Assembly (NCBI GenBank): GCA_021647265.1
Contig: JAKIVA010000024.1
Coordinates: 1-40,447 of the forward strand
DNA: 40,447 nucleotides
Direction of reading: 5' to 3'
Origin: Lutibacter sp.
Lineage (GTDB): Bacteria > Bacteroidota > Bacteroidia > Flavobacteriales > Flavobacteriaceae
Below are positions 24,917-33,317 of the stretch, piece after piece (position 1 is the stretch's first letter; each line of letters starts with the position of its first letter). The notes beneath the pieces are model-generated. The model did no database searches. It was not told where the DNA came from and saw only the letters and a program-made list of their open reading frames with translations. The position numbers and the translations under genes were made by a program.

Positions 24917-26167
24917 TTAATTCTTTTGAAATTTAGCTCTTTTTGTATTCAGTTTAAAAATATAATTTCCCAAAGGAAGGTTTTCTACATTAACTGTAAT
25001 TTTATGGTGTGTATAATTTATTATTTTTATATATAAGCTCAACTCCTGACCAAGCATATTATAAATTTTTAACTCTTTTTCATCTAATGAATTTTCTTCA
25101 ATTGTAATCATATTGCTTCCTGGGTTTGGATAAATTTTTAATTTATTATTAGCTGTAATTCCTTCAGAAGCTAACGAAGTATTTGAAAATGTATTATTTA
25201 GGGCATTTGCTACTTTAATCCATCCGGTTGAATCACTTCTAAGTCTGGTTTTTTCCTGTTCCATATGTATAAAACGCCCGTTAGTTGCAGTAGCATTTGC
25301 ATTGCAATAATTTGAACTTGCATTTATCAATCTTCCTTGCGTATTGTAAAACCCACGCAACCTTGTCCAAGTTAAATCTATATGAGCCAATTTAAATGTT
25401 AACACGCCATCTTCATTTTCTAAATTAGTTTTAAATGTTGAAATATAATCTGGAGATGGAGTTATTTGAGTTCCGTTACTTAAAATAATATATGGATCTG
25501 ATGCAAGTTTGGCAAATCCGTGAAGTTGAACAAAATGTGACTCTTCAAACCAATTAAAAATAACATCTGTTGTTATTTGAAATACTGTAGATACATTGTG
25601 AGAAAGATCTGAAATTCTATAATTTTCAGAACTTCCTGAACATACTGTTGTTGTTCCGTCACAACTTGAATAACTAGTACTATTACACCTGCTAGTACCA
25701 CTTAAAGCAAAAAATAATGCTTCTGTTTTCATAAAAACAAATACGCCTTCTTTTCCTGTATTAACATCTTTTTTTGGATGTGGAGATTGAATTACCAACT
25801 GCCTACTGTAACTTGGATAATAAATATAGGTTCCCCAATAATTAGTACTCGTTGTTTTTAGCATATAATACATGCTATTTTCAATAGCTGTAGTATCAAT
25901 AAACTTCACCAAACTGTAACCTATTGCATTGGCCGTATCTGATGCTTTGGAATAATTTTGATTGAATAAATTAGATAGCACACTACTCCAAGAATTTAAT
26001 TGTGCCGGTGTTGGGCGTGTATAATTATTTCCTGAATCTCCAGGTATATTGTTTATTATAGAAGATACTTCATCGAAAAGACTCCCCGAATTATTCACAA
26101 TTTGCGCACAAGTAAACGAATTCGTATTAAAAAGAAGCACGAACAATATGAAGCCAATTCTATTCAA
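24917..26167 (-). CDS. Secreted protein with type IX secretion C-terminal sorting domain
   Basis: 416 residues. The signal peptide is MNRIGFILFVLLFNTNSFTC, with probable cleavage after the Ala of CAQ. Residues about 40-320 form a Ser/Asn/Tyr-rich body I do not recognise; it has several Cys (TSRCNSTSYSSCDGTTTVCS) and a long aromatic-rich region. Residues about 343-416 are a T9SS type A tail (KIYPNPGSNMITIEENS, LKIYNMLGQEL, then VENLPLGNYIFKLNT and a basic end). The product should cross the outer membrane by T9SS and be released or anchored on the surface. It is convergent with the Lrp gene (4-base gap). Function unknown. Confidence 0.82.
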   Translation of the reverse strand: MNRIGFILFVLLFNTNSFTCAQIVNNSGSLFDEVSSIINNIPGDSGNNYTRPTPAQLNSWSSVLSNLFNQNYSKASDTANAIGYSLVKFIDTTAIENSMYYMLKTTSTNYWGTYIYYPSYSRQLVIQSPHPKKDVNTGKEGVFVFMKTEALFFALSGTSRCNSTSYSSCDGTTTVCSGSSENYRISDLSHNVSTVFQITTDVIFNWFEESHFVQLHGFAKLASDPYIILSNGTQITPSPDYISTFKTNLENEDGVLTFKLAHIDLTWTRLRGFYNTQGRLINASSNYCNANATATNGRFIHMEQEKTRLRSDSTGWIKVANALNNTFSNTSLASEGITANNKLKIYPNPGSNMITIEENSLDEKELKIYNMLGQELSLYIKIINYTHHKITVNVENLPLGNYIFKLNTKRAKFQKN

Positions 26168-26196
26168 AAAAATTTGATTATAACAATTAAGTTAAA

Positions 26197-26636
26197 AACG
26201 TGAGTTCGACTTAATAAATATAGATAATAAATAAAATTATATTGATTATCAGCACTTTGTCAGGTTGAGCGCAGTCGAAACCTATTTAAAACCCTTTCGA
26301 CTGCGCTACCATTGACGTCTTTTATATTTCGTTGTTTTTCAATGTTTTAAGAATTAACTAAAACAACTTCTAACCCAAGTTCTTTAGCCATTCTTGATAC
26401 TAAATGTTTTTTGTTTGCTAACTCTTTTTTAAATATCATACTCGAAAACAGGTATTTAAACACTATTCTAATTACGATTATTTTTCAATTCGGTAAATTC
26501 ACCTCTAATTTACGTCATCATAACCGCTTGAGAATATTTTTGTCTCAGCTCTCAAGGTGACATTAGAATTTTAATTTTACATTTAAAATGTTGATTGTCA
26601 GGAATTAAAGTGTATTATTACTTCGAACTCACGTTA
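26197..26636. mobile_element. MITE-like element, copy B (long form)
   Basis: The terminal inverted repeats are AACGTGAGTTCGACTTAATAA on the left and, inverted on the right, AACGTGAGTTCGAAGTAATAA (19 of 21 bases). Inside is a 13-bp perfect dyad AGCGCAGTCGAAA / TTTCGACTGCGCT (26268-26280 and 26295-26307). The ends and flanks match copy A at 20577-20776, but copy B carries an extra segment of about 243 bases (26308-26550) between two GCT trinucleotides. No transposase is encoded, so mobility would depend on an enzyme elsewhere. Confidence 0.65.
26347..26439 (-). other. 30-codon micro-ORF inside the copy B insertion
   Basis: ATG at 26439 to TAA at 26347-26349. It encodes a basic, helical-looking peptide starting MIFKKELANKKHLVSRMAKE and ending ELGLEVVLVNS. 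It sits wholly within the extra segment of the MITE-like element. It may be a remnant of a longer gene. There is no clear promoter, and chance cannot be excluded. Confidence 0.3.
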
Positions 26637-26696
26637 AAAGTACAAAAAAACGTGTTTATTAGTACTTTTCTTTAGCGATGTTTTTAAATTTTTAGG

Positions 26697-27281
26697 CTAT
26701 TTAACTGCGACAATAACCACTTGTAAATCAAATTCATTTTTAATAAATTTTTCTTTTAAATTATTAAAAAATGTTTTTGATTTGTATTTAACATTAAATT
26801 CGGCTCTGTTTACTTGAAATGTTTCACTTGTTAAAGTCACTGTATCTGTTGTTTCTGTAACTATTACAGGAAACGTAAGTTGCTTAGTAATGCCCTTAAT
26901 GGTCATATTTCCAGTTAGCACCGTTTTCCCTTCAATTGTTTCACTATCTGTAATTTCAAATTTACAAGTAGAAAATGCAGCTACGTCAAAAAAATCATCC
27001 GATTTTAAGTGTCTTTCTAATTTTGCACTTCCACCGGCATCTTTAATTGTAGACATATTGGCTATAAAAGAACCTCCAATTATTTTCCCGTTTTCCATTT
27101 TCAACTCTCCAGACGCTAAATTGATAGTTCCATGATGAGAACCTGTTGGTTTGTAACCTTTCCAATTTATTGTTGAGTTTGAAGTATCTGCGGTATAATT
27201 TGATTTATCTTGCGCATTAGATACTGTAAACGACAATGTAATTAAAGTAAAAACTGCTATAAATAATTTTGTTGTTTTCAT
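26697..27281 (-). CDS. YceI-family lipocalin-like periplasmic protein
   Basis: 194 residues. Signal peptide MKTTKLFIAVFTLITLSFTV, cleaved after SNA. The mature part shows YceI signatures: STINWKGYKPTGSHHGTINL, GGSFIANMSTIKD, LERHLKSDDFFDVAAFSTCKF, and LTGNMTIKGITKQLTFPV. YceI-like proteins are eight-stranded barrels that bind isoprenoid-type lipids in the periplasm. A palindrome overlapping a -7-like element lies 15 bases upstream, so expression is probably controlled by a dedicated repressor. It is a separate unit from the DUF3857 genes upstream. Confidence 0.9.
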   Translation of the reverse strand: MKTTKLFIAVFTLITLSFTVSNAQDKSNYTADTSNSTINWKGYKPTGSHHGTINLASGELKMENGKIIGGSFIANMSTIKDAGGSAKLERHLKSDDFFDVAAFSTCKFEITDSETIEGKTVLTGNMTIKGITKQLTFPVIVTETTDTVTLTSETFQVNRAEFNVKYKSKTFFNNLKEKFIKNEFDLQVVIVAVK

Positions 27282-27295
27282 TATTTTTGATTTTG

Positions 27296-27320
27296 TTAGT
27301 ACGAATTACAATAGTACTAA
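27296..27320 (-). promoter_or_regulatory. 25-bp dyad overlapping the probable yceI promoter
   Basis: TTAGTAC (27296-27302) and GTACTAA (27314-27320) are inverted around an 11-base spacer. On the minus strand TACTATTG (27316-27309), one base from the TAnnTTTG -7 element, lies inside the dyad. The geometry suggests an operator at which a dimeric repressor blocks polymerase. Confidence 0.45.
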
Positions 27321-27377
27321 AAATTAATTATTTATAACTATTCTAAATTACTTTTAGCTGTTTTTTAACACTAAAAT

Positions 27378-29384
27378 TTACGCTTTCTTTAAAACTATTT
27401 GCTCTAGATTTTTATTCACAATAATTTTATAAAACTCCTTAATTTCATCATAATTTAATACTGGATAAACGGCAGTATTCATTTGAAGTTTAGACAGTAT
27501 CATCATTTTATTTTCCTGTATTTTCACATTAAAAATATAAACACCATAATTATTAGGTAAACCAATTGCTATACTTTCAGGAATTGATTCAATAATATAC
27601 CCTTCAGGAATGGTAATTCGCACCATTTTTTTCTCTATAAACGGTGTTCCAAAATCTATTGGATATTCTCTTTTATCTAGTTTAAACGGGTTTTTTGTTT
27701 GAGAATTAAAGAACAACGGTTTAAAATACATTCTATCTCCAACTGTTTCTATTAAATCTTCCGATGAAAATTTAAACATTTCAGTAACTGGTTTATAACC
27801 TTCCGTTTTATTTATTATTTTAAAATCGGCTATTTCTATGGCTTCATTTTCATTCTCTCGTTTTTCTATAATGGCTTCATCTTTAATTTTTGCATATTTT
27901 TTTCTATAGCTAAGCGCCTGCATATTTATGTAACTGGTTCTTTGCATTCCATCAACATAACCATCACTATCAATAGAAATGTTCATGTTTATATTATCTA
28001 CAGCATGTGTTGTAGGAATTAAATCTACCCATAATGATGTGCCATCTTCTTTTACCAATCTACCTCTCCAATTAATAGTTCTATATGGCAAAACATTGGG
28101 CATACTATATTCTTCTGAAGCATCTAATAATATTATATTTTCATTTATTTCAACAGCTACAATTACATAATTAAATCCTTTTGAAGTTGGAAATAAAGGA
28201 ATTCCATAATTCCTTGTGCTAACCAAAACCGGATTTGCGTTTATACCTCCTTCTCTTAACATTGCAACCAACATTAGGTTAATTTCAGCGATATTACCTA
28301 CTCCTTCTTTATATGCTTTTTTAACTCCAACATCAGTATACTTACCGTAAATACCATTCCATTTCACCTTAGATTTAACAAATTTTAAAATAAGATTTAT
28401 TCTTTTTAATTTATCACTAGTCGTTGCTAAAATTGGGGATAAGTCATCTTTAAAATATGTTTTTTTTGATAACTCTAATCCAAAAATAGCTGACTTATTA
28501 ACTTTATTACATACACTTTCCCAAGTTGAAGAGTAGTTTTTTACTCTCGATCCTGGAAACTCGGTATAGGAGAGCTCTAGTGATAAAGCTGCTCTATAAT
28601 TTTCAATATTACTTATGTAATCTTCTTCTACCAAAGCTGGTATATTTTTATCTGTAACTGTATAAATAAGCTCTCTTAAATCTACCTTATTGGATTCTCT
28701 TGCTGTTTTAATACTACGTGAATTAACTTGACGCCTGTAAGAAAATTGAATTGTTCTATTTTTCATACTCTGCACAACATTAACTGGTAAATAACCCTTT
28801 AAATGCCTCTTAAATTTAAAGTACTCAGGTATTTTTACTTTTATATTAAGTTGCTTTATTGGTATTTTATGTTGAAGTTCTATTTCGTCAATATATGAAT
28901 AATAGGGTGAAAATATTTTGTATTTCCATTCAACTATAGCGCCTTTTTTTATGTTTGGCATCGTAAATTTATAGACTATTGTATTTTTAGTTTTATCTTC
29001 TTTAAAAACTTGATTTTTGGCTAATTTTTCTTTAACTATTTTATTGTTTTCTAAATTATAGGTATTCGCTTTTAATGATGTCATCTTTTCTGAAGAACCA
29101 TCTTTGTACAAACTAATTACTTCGGTTGCGTAATCAAAACCCTCTTTATCATACAGCTTAATTCTTTCATAAACTTCTGTTACTAAAGTCCAACCTCTTT
29201 CTCCATCATATATATAATAAATTTCTCTCTCTTTATATAAATAAGCTGCAGTTACAGTAGAATCTTTCGGATAATATTGTTCTCGTAATTCTTCTTTAGA
29301 AATTTCTCCAAAATTAAAATTTTGGGCTATCAGTTTATTGGTCACCAATATTACAACCAATGTTGTTATTAAAATCTTTTTCAT
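27378..29384 (-). CDS. DUF3857/transglutaminase-like protein with degenerate active site
   Basis: 668 residues. Signal peptide MKKILITTLVVILVTNKLIA. Residues about 50-250 are the DUF3857 domain (YEREKLYDKEGFD-like and YKFTMPNIKKGAIVEWKYKI segments). A transglutaminase-like core follows, but the catalytic positions are lost: where the neighbour reads GDC-K this protein has GNIAEIN (Ile365 in place of Cys) and NY instead of NH (Tyr406 for His). Asp421 (LLDAS) remains. The C-terminal part is beta-rich (FIEKKMVRITIPEGYIIESI). It is probably a secreted or periplasmic structural or binding protein. The gene starts 6 bases after the stop of a homologue that keeps the catalytic Cys and His, suggesting a paired function. 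Confidence 0.82.
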   Translation of the reverse strand: MKKILITTLVVILVTNKLIAQNFNFGEISKEELREQYYPKDSTVTAAYLYKEREIYYIYDGERGWTLVTEVYERIKLYDKEGFDYATEVISLYKDGSSEKMTSLKANTYNLENNKIVKEKLAKNQVFKEDKTKNTIVYKFTMPNIKKGAIVEWKYKIFSPYYSYIDEIELQHKIPIKQLNIKVKIPEYFKFKRHLKGYLPVNVVQSMKNRTIQFSYRRQVNSRSIKTARESNKVDLRELIYTVTDKNIPALVEEDYISNIENYRAALSLELSYTEFPGSRVKNYSSTWESVCNKVNKSAIFGLELSKKTYFKDDLSPILATTSDKLKRINLILKFVKSKVKWNGIYGKYTDVGVKKAYKEGVGNIAEINLMLVAMLREGGINANPVLVSTRNYGIPLFPTSKGFNYVIVAVEINENIILLDASEEYSMPNVLPYRTINWRGRLVKEDGTSLWVDLIPTTHAVDNINMNISIDSDGYVDGMQRTSYINMQALSYRKKYAKIKDEAIIEKRENENEAIEIADFKIINKTEGYKPVTEMFKFSSEDLIETVGDRMYFKPLFFNSQTKNPFKLDKREYPIDFGTPFIEKKMVRITIPEGYIIESIPESIAIGLPNNYGVYIFNVKIQENKMMILSKLQMNTAVYPVLNYDEIKEFYKIIVNKNLEQIVLKKA

Positions 29385-29390
29385 AAATTA

Positions 29391-31298
29391 CTATTTGTTT
29401 AAAATTATTTTAAGGTTGTCATATTTTTTTATTTTTTTTCTAAATTTCCTATAGGCATCATATTCCTCTTTAGGAAACGCACCTTCTTCTATTTGTAAAG
29501 TTCTTTTGTAGCGGTATGTTATTTCATCAACTTTAGTAAATTCTATTGAGTAGGTTCCAAATTTTGTTTTTAACTCAATATTTTCAGGTATATATTCAAC
29601 TAAAAATGTACTGGGCAATTTAATTTCTATTTCATCAACATCTATAAATCCTCTTGAAATTTCAAATGGCAATTTTCTGTTTCTAACTCTTTTGGGAACA
29701 TAAGAGTTTTTATTAAATACGTTGATAGGAATTAATATTTGTTTCCCTGTAAATAAGGCATAATCCTCAGCTGTAAATTCCAAATTTTCTTCGTATTTAA
29801 CTTCTTTTTTATTATTAAATACACTTATGTTTGAGAATTGAATATTATTTACATTGGCTAAATATTCTTTGAATAGTTCTTTTAACTCTTTTGGTGTTTT
29901 CCCTTCGGCATTTTTTAAATTGTCGTTATATTGAGTTCCTGATGATTCAATTTTAACAGAAGCTTTTATCATTCCTTTGCTATCAATAGTATAGGTACCT
30001 TTAGAAAATTGCAAATTTTCTGTAGTTTCATATTTTTTGGTACGTTTTAGAACGCCTCCCTCAGGTTTAACAACTATTACATCCCTGTCATCTGTGAAAT
30101 TTGCAATATATCCAAAAGGAACTTCCTGACTTGTACATTCTAACCAAATGTCATCACCTTCAATAGGTATGTTGAGAATTACATGATTTCCTTGGATATT
30201 AGGAGAATTAAAATCCATATTTATCTTTTCATATCCCCCGTATAATTCAGTAAAGTACGATTTAACACCAACAACATCGAGCAACGATTTAGTATAGTTT
30301 GTTAAAGCTTTGCAATCTCCATAACCTAAATTATCAACATCACTGGCTAACATAGGTCTTAAACCTCCAATTCCAACCTGAACACTTATATACCTAGTTT
30401 TATCTTGTACATATTTATAAACTATTTTTGCTTTTTCTACGGGGTTATTAACACCTTCAACAAGTTGCTTCATTTTTATCTTTGTTCCTTCTGGCAATGT
30501 ACCTACTCCACTGTAAAAATTATCGTGTTCCCACTTCCCTAATTCTTTCCAATTATTAGCTTCTCCTGTAATTCCTTCTGCATAAAACTTATTTAAAACA
30601 AATTGAACACTTGGTCTTGTTTTTTTTAACGATGGACATAAGGGTTCATATTTTAAAGGTTCAATATTTGATATTGTATAAAGAATCTTATTTTCTTTAA
30701 CTTCTTTTTTTATATCAAACTTTTCAAAATTATTTTCTTTTACTTGAAGGTCTAATTCATTGGCATAAATTATAGTGTAAGTAGCAGATAACAACCCTGT
30801 ACTATAGAAACTTATTGGATTCCATTTTCTTATAAAAGCAGTGTTGGGTGAATTTATTTCATACTCGTAATATATGGTATATGGATAGGCTGTAGGGGTA
30901 TGTTCATAGTACAGCATTCTATTATCAGCATACAATGTACCTCCGGCTACTTGGCTAACATCTTTGTATTCTTTATTTTTTACTTTTTTAATTTCTTTTC
31001 CTAAATCATCATAAATAATAGTTTCAATATTTTTAATTTTTGTTGTCTTGTCAAAACCAACGGCAACATACCTATATTTATCACCCAATTTATTTAAAAC
31101 AGTAACTGCTTTTTTTACTTTAACAGTCATTAATTTTTGATTTTGAATTTCAATAAATACATCATCAAATACTACTACGGCATTGGCATTTACTTTTAAA
31201 TTTTCAGGAAGTTGACTACTATTGAAGTTATAACTTTGTGAGAACACAACACAAGTTATAAGAAATGTACAAAGTACAGCAAGCGAATTTTTTTTCAT
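29391..31298 (-). CDS. DUF3857/transglutaminase-like secreted protein with intact Cys-His site
   Basis: 635 residues. Signal peptide MKKNSLAVLCTFLITCVVFS. It has the DUF3857 N-terminal domain (VVVFDDVFIEIQNQKLMTVK, then RKWNPISFYSTGLLSATYTI). The transglutaminase core contains KYVQDKTRYISVQVGIGGLR, GYGDCKALTNY with Cys329 and QGNHVILNI with His372. The third position is Glu387 (WLECTS) rather than the usual Asp. The C-terminal region is beta-rich. The substrate is unknown; possible reactions are peptide cleavage or cross-linking in the envelope. It is followed 6 bases downstream by the degenerate paralogue. Confidence 0.85.
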   Translation of the reverse strand: MKKNSLAVLCTFLITCVVFSQSYNFNSSQLPENLKVNANAVVVFDDVFIEIQNQKLMTVKVKKAVTVLNKLGDKYRYVAVGFDKTTKIKNIETIIYDDLGKEIKKVKNKEYKDVSQVAGGTLYADNRMLYYEHTPTAYPYTIYYEYEINSPNTAFIRKWNPISFYSTGLLSATYTIIYANELDLQVKENNFEKFDIKKEVKENKILYTISNIEPLKYEPLCPSLKKTRPSVQFVLNKFYAEGITGEANNWKELGKWEHDNFYSGVGTLPEGTKIKMKQLVEGVNNPVEKAKIVYKYVQDKTRYISVQVGIGGLRPMLASDVDNLGYGDCKALTNYTKSLLDVVGVKSYFTELYGGYEKINMDFNSPNIQGNHVILNIPIEGDDIWLECTSQEVPFGYIANFTDDRDVIVVKPEGGVLKRTKKYETTENLQFSKGTYTIDSKGMIKASVKIESSGTQYNDNLKNAEGKTPKELKELFKEYLANVNNIQFSNISVFNNKKEVKYEENLEFTAEDYALFTGKQILIPINVFNKNSYVPKRVRNRKLPFEISRGFIDVDEIEIKLPSTFLVEYIPENIELKTKFGTYSIEFTKVDEITYRYKRTLQIEEGAFPKEEYDAYRKFRKKIKKYDNLKIILNK

Positions 31299-31348
31299 AG
31301 AAATTTTATTTCTCTATAAATATAAAAAATATTCTTAAAGAAGATAAC

Positions 31349-31801
31349 TTAATCTCTATTTTTTGAATCTATAATTATGGTAACAGGTCCGTCGTTAACA
31401 AGTGCCACTTTCATATCAGCACCAAATACTCCCGTTCCTACTTTTTTCCCTAACTGTATTTCAAATTGGGCTATAAACTCTTGATATAATGGAATGGCCG
31501 TTTCTGGTTTTGCTGCTTTTATGTATGAAGGTCTATTTCCTTTTTTTGTACTTGCTTGTAATGTAAACTGACTTACAATAATGGCATTGCCTTGTGTAGA
31601 AAACAATGATTTGTTCATCACACCATTTTCGTCATTAAAAATACGAAGGTTTACAACTTTATTTACAAGCCATTTAATGTCTTCAAATGTGTCATTTGCT
31701 TCTATTCCCAATAAAATTAGCAATCCATTATTAATTTTACTAACTATTTTTTCTTCAATAGTTACTGAAGCTTCTGAAACTCTTTGTAGAACTACTCTCA
31801 T
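31349..31801 (-). CDS. dtd: D-aminoacyl-tRNA deacylase
   Basis: 150 residues, full length for the family. It hydrolyses D-amino acids (and Gly mischarged on tRNA-Ala) from tRNA. Diagnostic motifs are MRVVLQRVSEASVTIEEKIV, GLLILLGIEANDTFEDIKWL, SQFTLQASTKKGNRPSY (the SQxT signature) and the C-terminal NDGPVTIIIDS (the Gly-cisPro motif). It lies 153 bases downstream of rsgA on the same strand, and a repeat-containing spacer separates the two. Confidence 0.96.
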   Translation of the reverse strand: MRVVLQRVSEASVTIEEKIVSKINNGLLILLGIEANDTFEDIKWLVNKVVNLRIFNDENGVMNKSLFSTQGNAIIVSQFTLQASTKKGNRPSYIKAAKPETAIPLYQEFIAQFEIQLGKKVGTGVFGADMKVALVNDGPVTIIIDSKNRD

Positions 31802-31888
31802 TTAAAATCATTTATTTTAACTATCTATTTAACAGCTTTAAACCCTCTAAAATATAAAGTTCTGAAAACAACACTTCTCACTTTCACC

Positions 31889-31901
31889 CTGAGCGCAGTC
31901 G
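31889..31901. repeat. Dispersed GAGCGCAGTCGAA motif
   Basis: The 13-mer GAGCGCAGTCGAA occurs here between rsgA and dtd, and again at about 20651 and 26267 (inside the MITE-like elements) and 33016 (inside another MITE). All copies are intergenic. It is GC-rich against the local background and looks like a core unit of a repeat family. Confidence 0.65.
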
Positions 31902-31910
31902 AAGGGCTTC

Positions 31911-31946
31911 ACTTCTCATTTCTCACTTCTCACTTTTCACTTTTCA
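31911..31946. repeat. Heptamer tandem array ACTTCTC/ACTTTTC
   Basis: Five units of period 7 (ACTTCTC, ATTTCTC, ACTTCTC, ACTTTTC, ACTTTTC) lie just beyond the rsgA stop codon. In the rsgA RNA sense it reads GAAAAGT/GAGAAGT. It is similar in unit length and placement to the array after the nucleoid-associated protein gene (16398-16425). Confidence 0.6.
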
Positions 31947-31954
31947 CTATCAAC

Positions 31955-32893
31955 CTAACCATAAATATCTGTTCTATAATGCTCTTCATCACCCGCAATT
32001 ATTTGTAAATAACTATTGTATCTCGAAAGCGCAATTTCATTATTTTCAAGTGCTTCTTTAACTGCACATTGAGGTTCGTTAATATGCAAACAATTATTGA
32101 ATTTACACTTTGAACTCAGTTTAAAAAATTCTATAAAATAGTGACCAATTTCCTGAGGTTCAAAATCTACCACTCCAAAACCTTTAATACCTGGTGTATC
32201 AATTATAAAACCTCCAAAACTCAACTCAAACATTTCAGCAAAAGTGGTGGTATGTAATCCTTGTTTGTGTTGTTTGGAAATTTCAGCCGTTTTTAAATTT
32301 AATGAAGGTTCTATGGCATTTATTAACGTGGTTTTACCAACGCCTGAATGCCCAGAAAACATGGTAGTTTTACCTTTCATTAACGCTGTTATTTTATCAA
32401 TATTTATATTTTTGGTGGCTGAAATATCTATGCATCTATATCCTATTGTAGTATAAATAGTTTCCAATGCTTTCTTTTTTTCCAACAAAGCATCCGTACA
32501 TAAATCTATTTTATTGAAAATAATAACAACAGGAATACTATAAGCCTCTGCAGTTGCTATAAATCGGTCTATAAACCCTGTTGAAGTTGGTGGACTATCT
32601 AATGTAACTAACAAAAATGCTGTATCAATATTAGCAGCAATAATATGAGTTTGCTTAGATAGGTTAACCGATTTACGAATAATATAATTTTTCCTATCAA
32701 AAATTTTATTAATAACACCCGTTTCTTTTCCTTGCTCAAATTCAAAATTTACATAATCACCTACTGCAACCGGATTGGTACTTTTAATTCCTTTAATCCT
32801 AAATTTTCCTTTCAATCTACAATCAATTTTTTTACCATTTTCAATATAAATGGTATACCAGCTTCCTGTAGATTTTATAACAACTCCTTTCAA
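31955..32893 (-). CDS. rsgA: Small-ribosomal-subunit GTPase RsgA
   Basis: 312 residues. This circularly permuted GTPase helps late 30S maturation. The N-terminal OB fold starts MKGVVIKSTGSWYTIYIENG. The G motifs appear in permuted order: FNKIDL (G4), SATKN (G5), GHSGVGKTTLIN (G1), TTTF (G2) and DTPG (G3). A C-terminal zinc knuckle is Cys-x4-Cys-x-His-x5-Cys (KCKFNNCLHINEPQC). The gene lies downstream of the aromatic amino acid operon on the same strand but is separated from it by 424 bases of repeats, so it probably has its own promoter. Confidence 0.96.
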   Translation of the reverse strand: MKGVVIKSTGSWYTIYIENGKKIDCRLKGKFRIKGIKSTNPVAVGDYVNFEFEQGKETGVINKIFDRKNYIIRKSVNLSKQTHIIAANIDTAFLLVTLDSPPTSTGFIDRFIATAEAYSIPVVIIFNKIDLCTDALLEKKKALETIYTTIGYRCIDISATKNINIDKITALMKGKTTMFSGHSGVGKTTLINAIEPSLNLKTAEISKQHKQGLHTTTFAEMFELSFGGFIIDTPGIKGFGVVDFEPQEIGHYFIEFFKLSSKCKFNNCLHINEPQCAVKEALENNEIALSRYNSYLQIIAGDEEHYRTDIYG

Positions 32894-33317
32894 TAGTATA
32901 AGTTTAACTTAATTAGTACAAAGTTCAACAAATATAATTAAACCACTTATAACTTTGGTTTAACAACCTAAATTAATTAAAAGAGGCTGTCTTAAAAGTC
33001 TTTATTTTGTCATTTTGAGCGCAGTCGAAAAATATTATTTATCTGATAATAAAATGGTTATCATTTTTTGAGATTCTTCATTTCATTCAGAATGACACTT
33101 TTTAGACAGCCTCTTTTAATTTACTTCCAACTTGAGTTAAATAGTGGATTTCAAGGTAATATTGTCATTCCTAGAAAGATAGGGAGCTAAAATAAATTTT
33201 TCAATAGATTCCTGCCTTTGCTTCGACTCCGATCAGCAACCACGCAGGAATGAACTGTGCTTAAATGCAAACATTTAGTTGATAATTTTACTAATTTTTT
33301 AAACAGCCTCTTTACTC
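32894..33317. other. Repeat-rich non-coding spacer between rsgA and the aromatic operon
   Basis: 424 bases without a gene. It contains the 147-bp MITE (32975-33121), a degenerate REP-like unit (about 33163-33253, GTCATTCCTAG and CACGCAGGAATGA), and a third, isolated MITE-type terminus at 33297-33313 (TTTTAAACAGCCTCTTT). Confidence 0.7.
32975..33121. mobile_element. 147-bp MITE-like element
   Basis: The 25-bp terminal inverted repeats (32975-32999 and 33097-33121) match at 24 positions; the core is AAAAGAGGCTGTCT. A second inner inverted repeat (TGTCATTTTGA / TCAGAATGACA) frames the dispersed GAGCGCAGTCGAA motif. There is no coding capacity. The ends resemble insertion sequence termini, but the parental family cannot be named with certainty. 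Confidence 0.7.

Larger units (their letters stand above)
26168..26696. other. Repeat-bearing non-coding spacer
   Basis: 529 bases between the T9SS protein start and the yceI stop. Most of it is the MITE-like element 26197-26636. The remainder is AT-rich and shows no gene. Confidence 0.7.
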
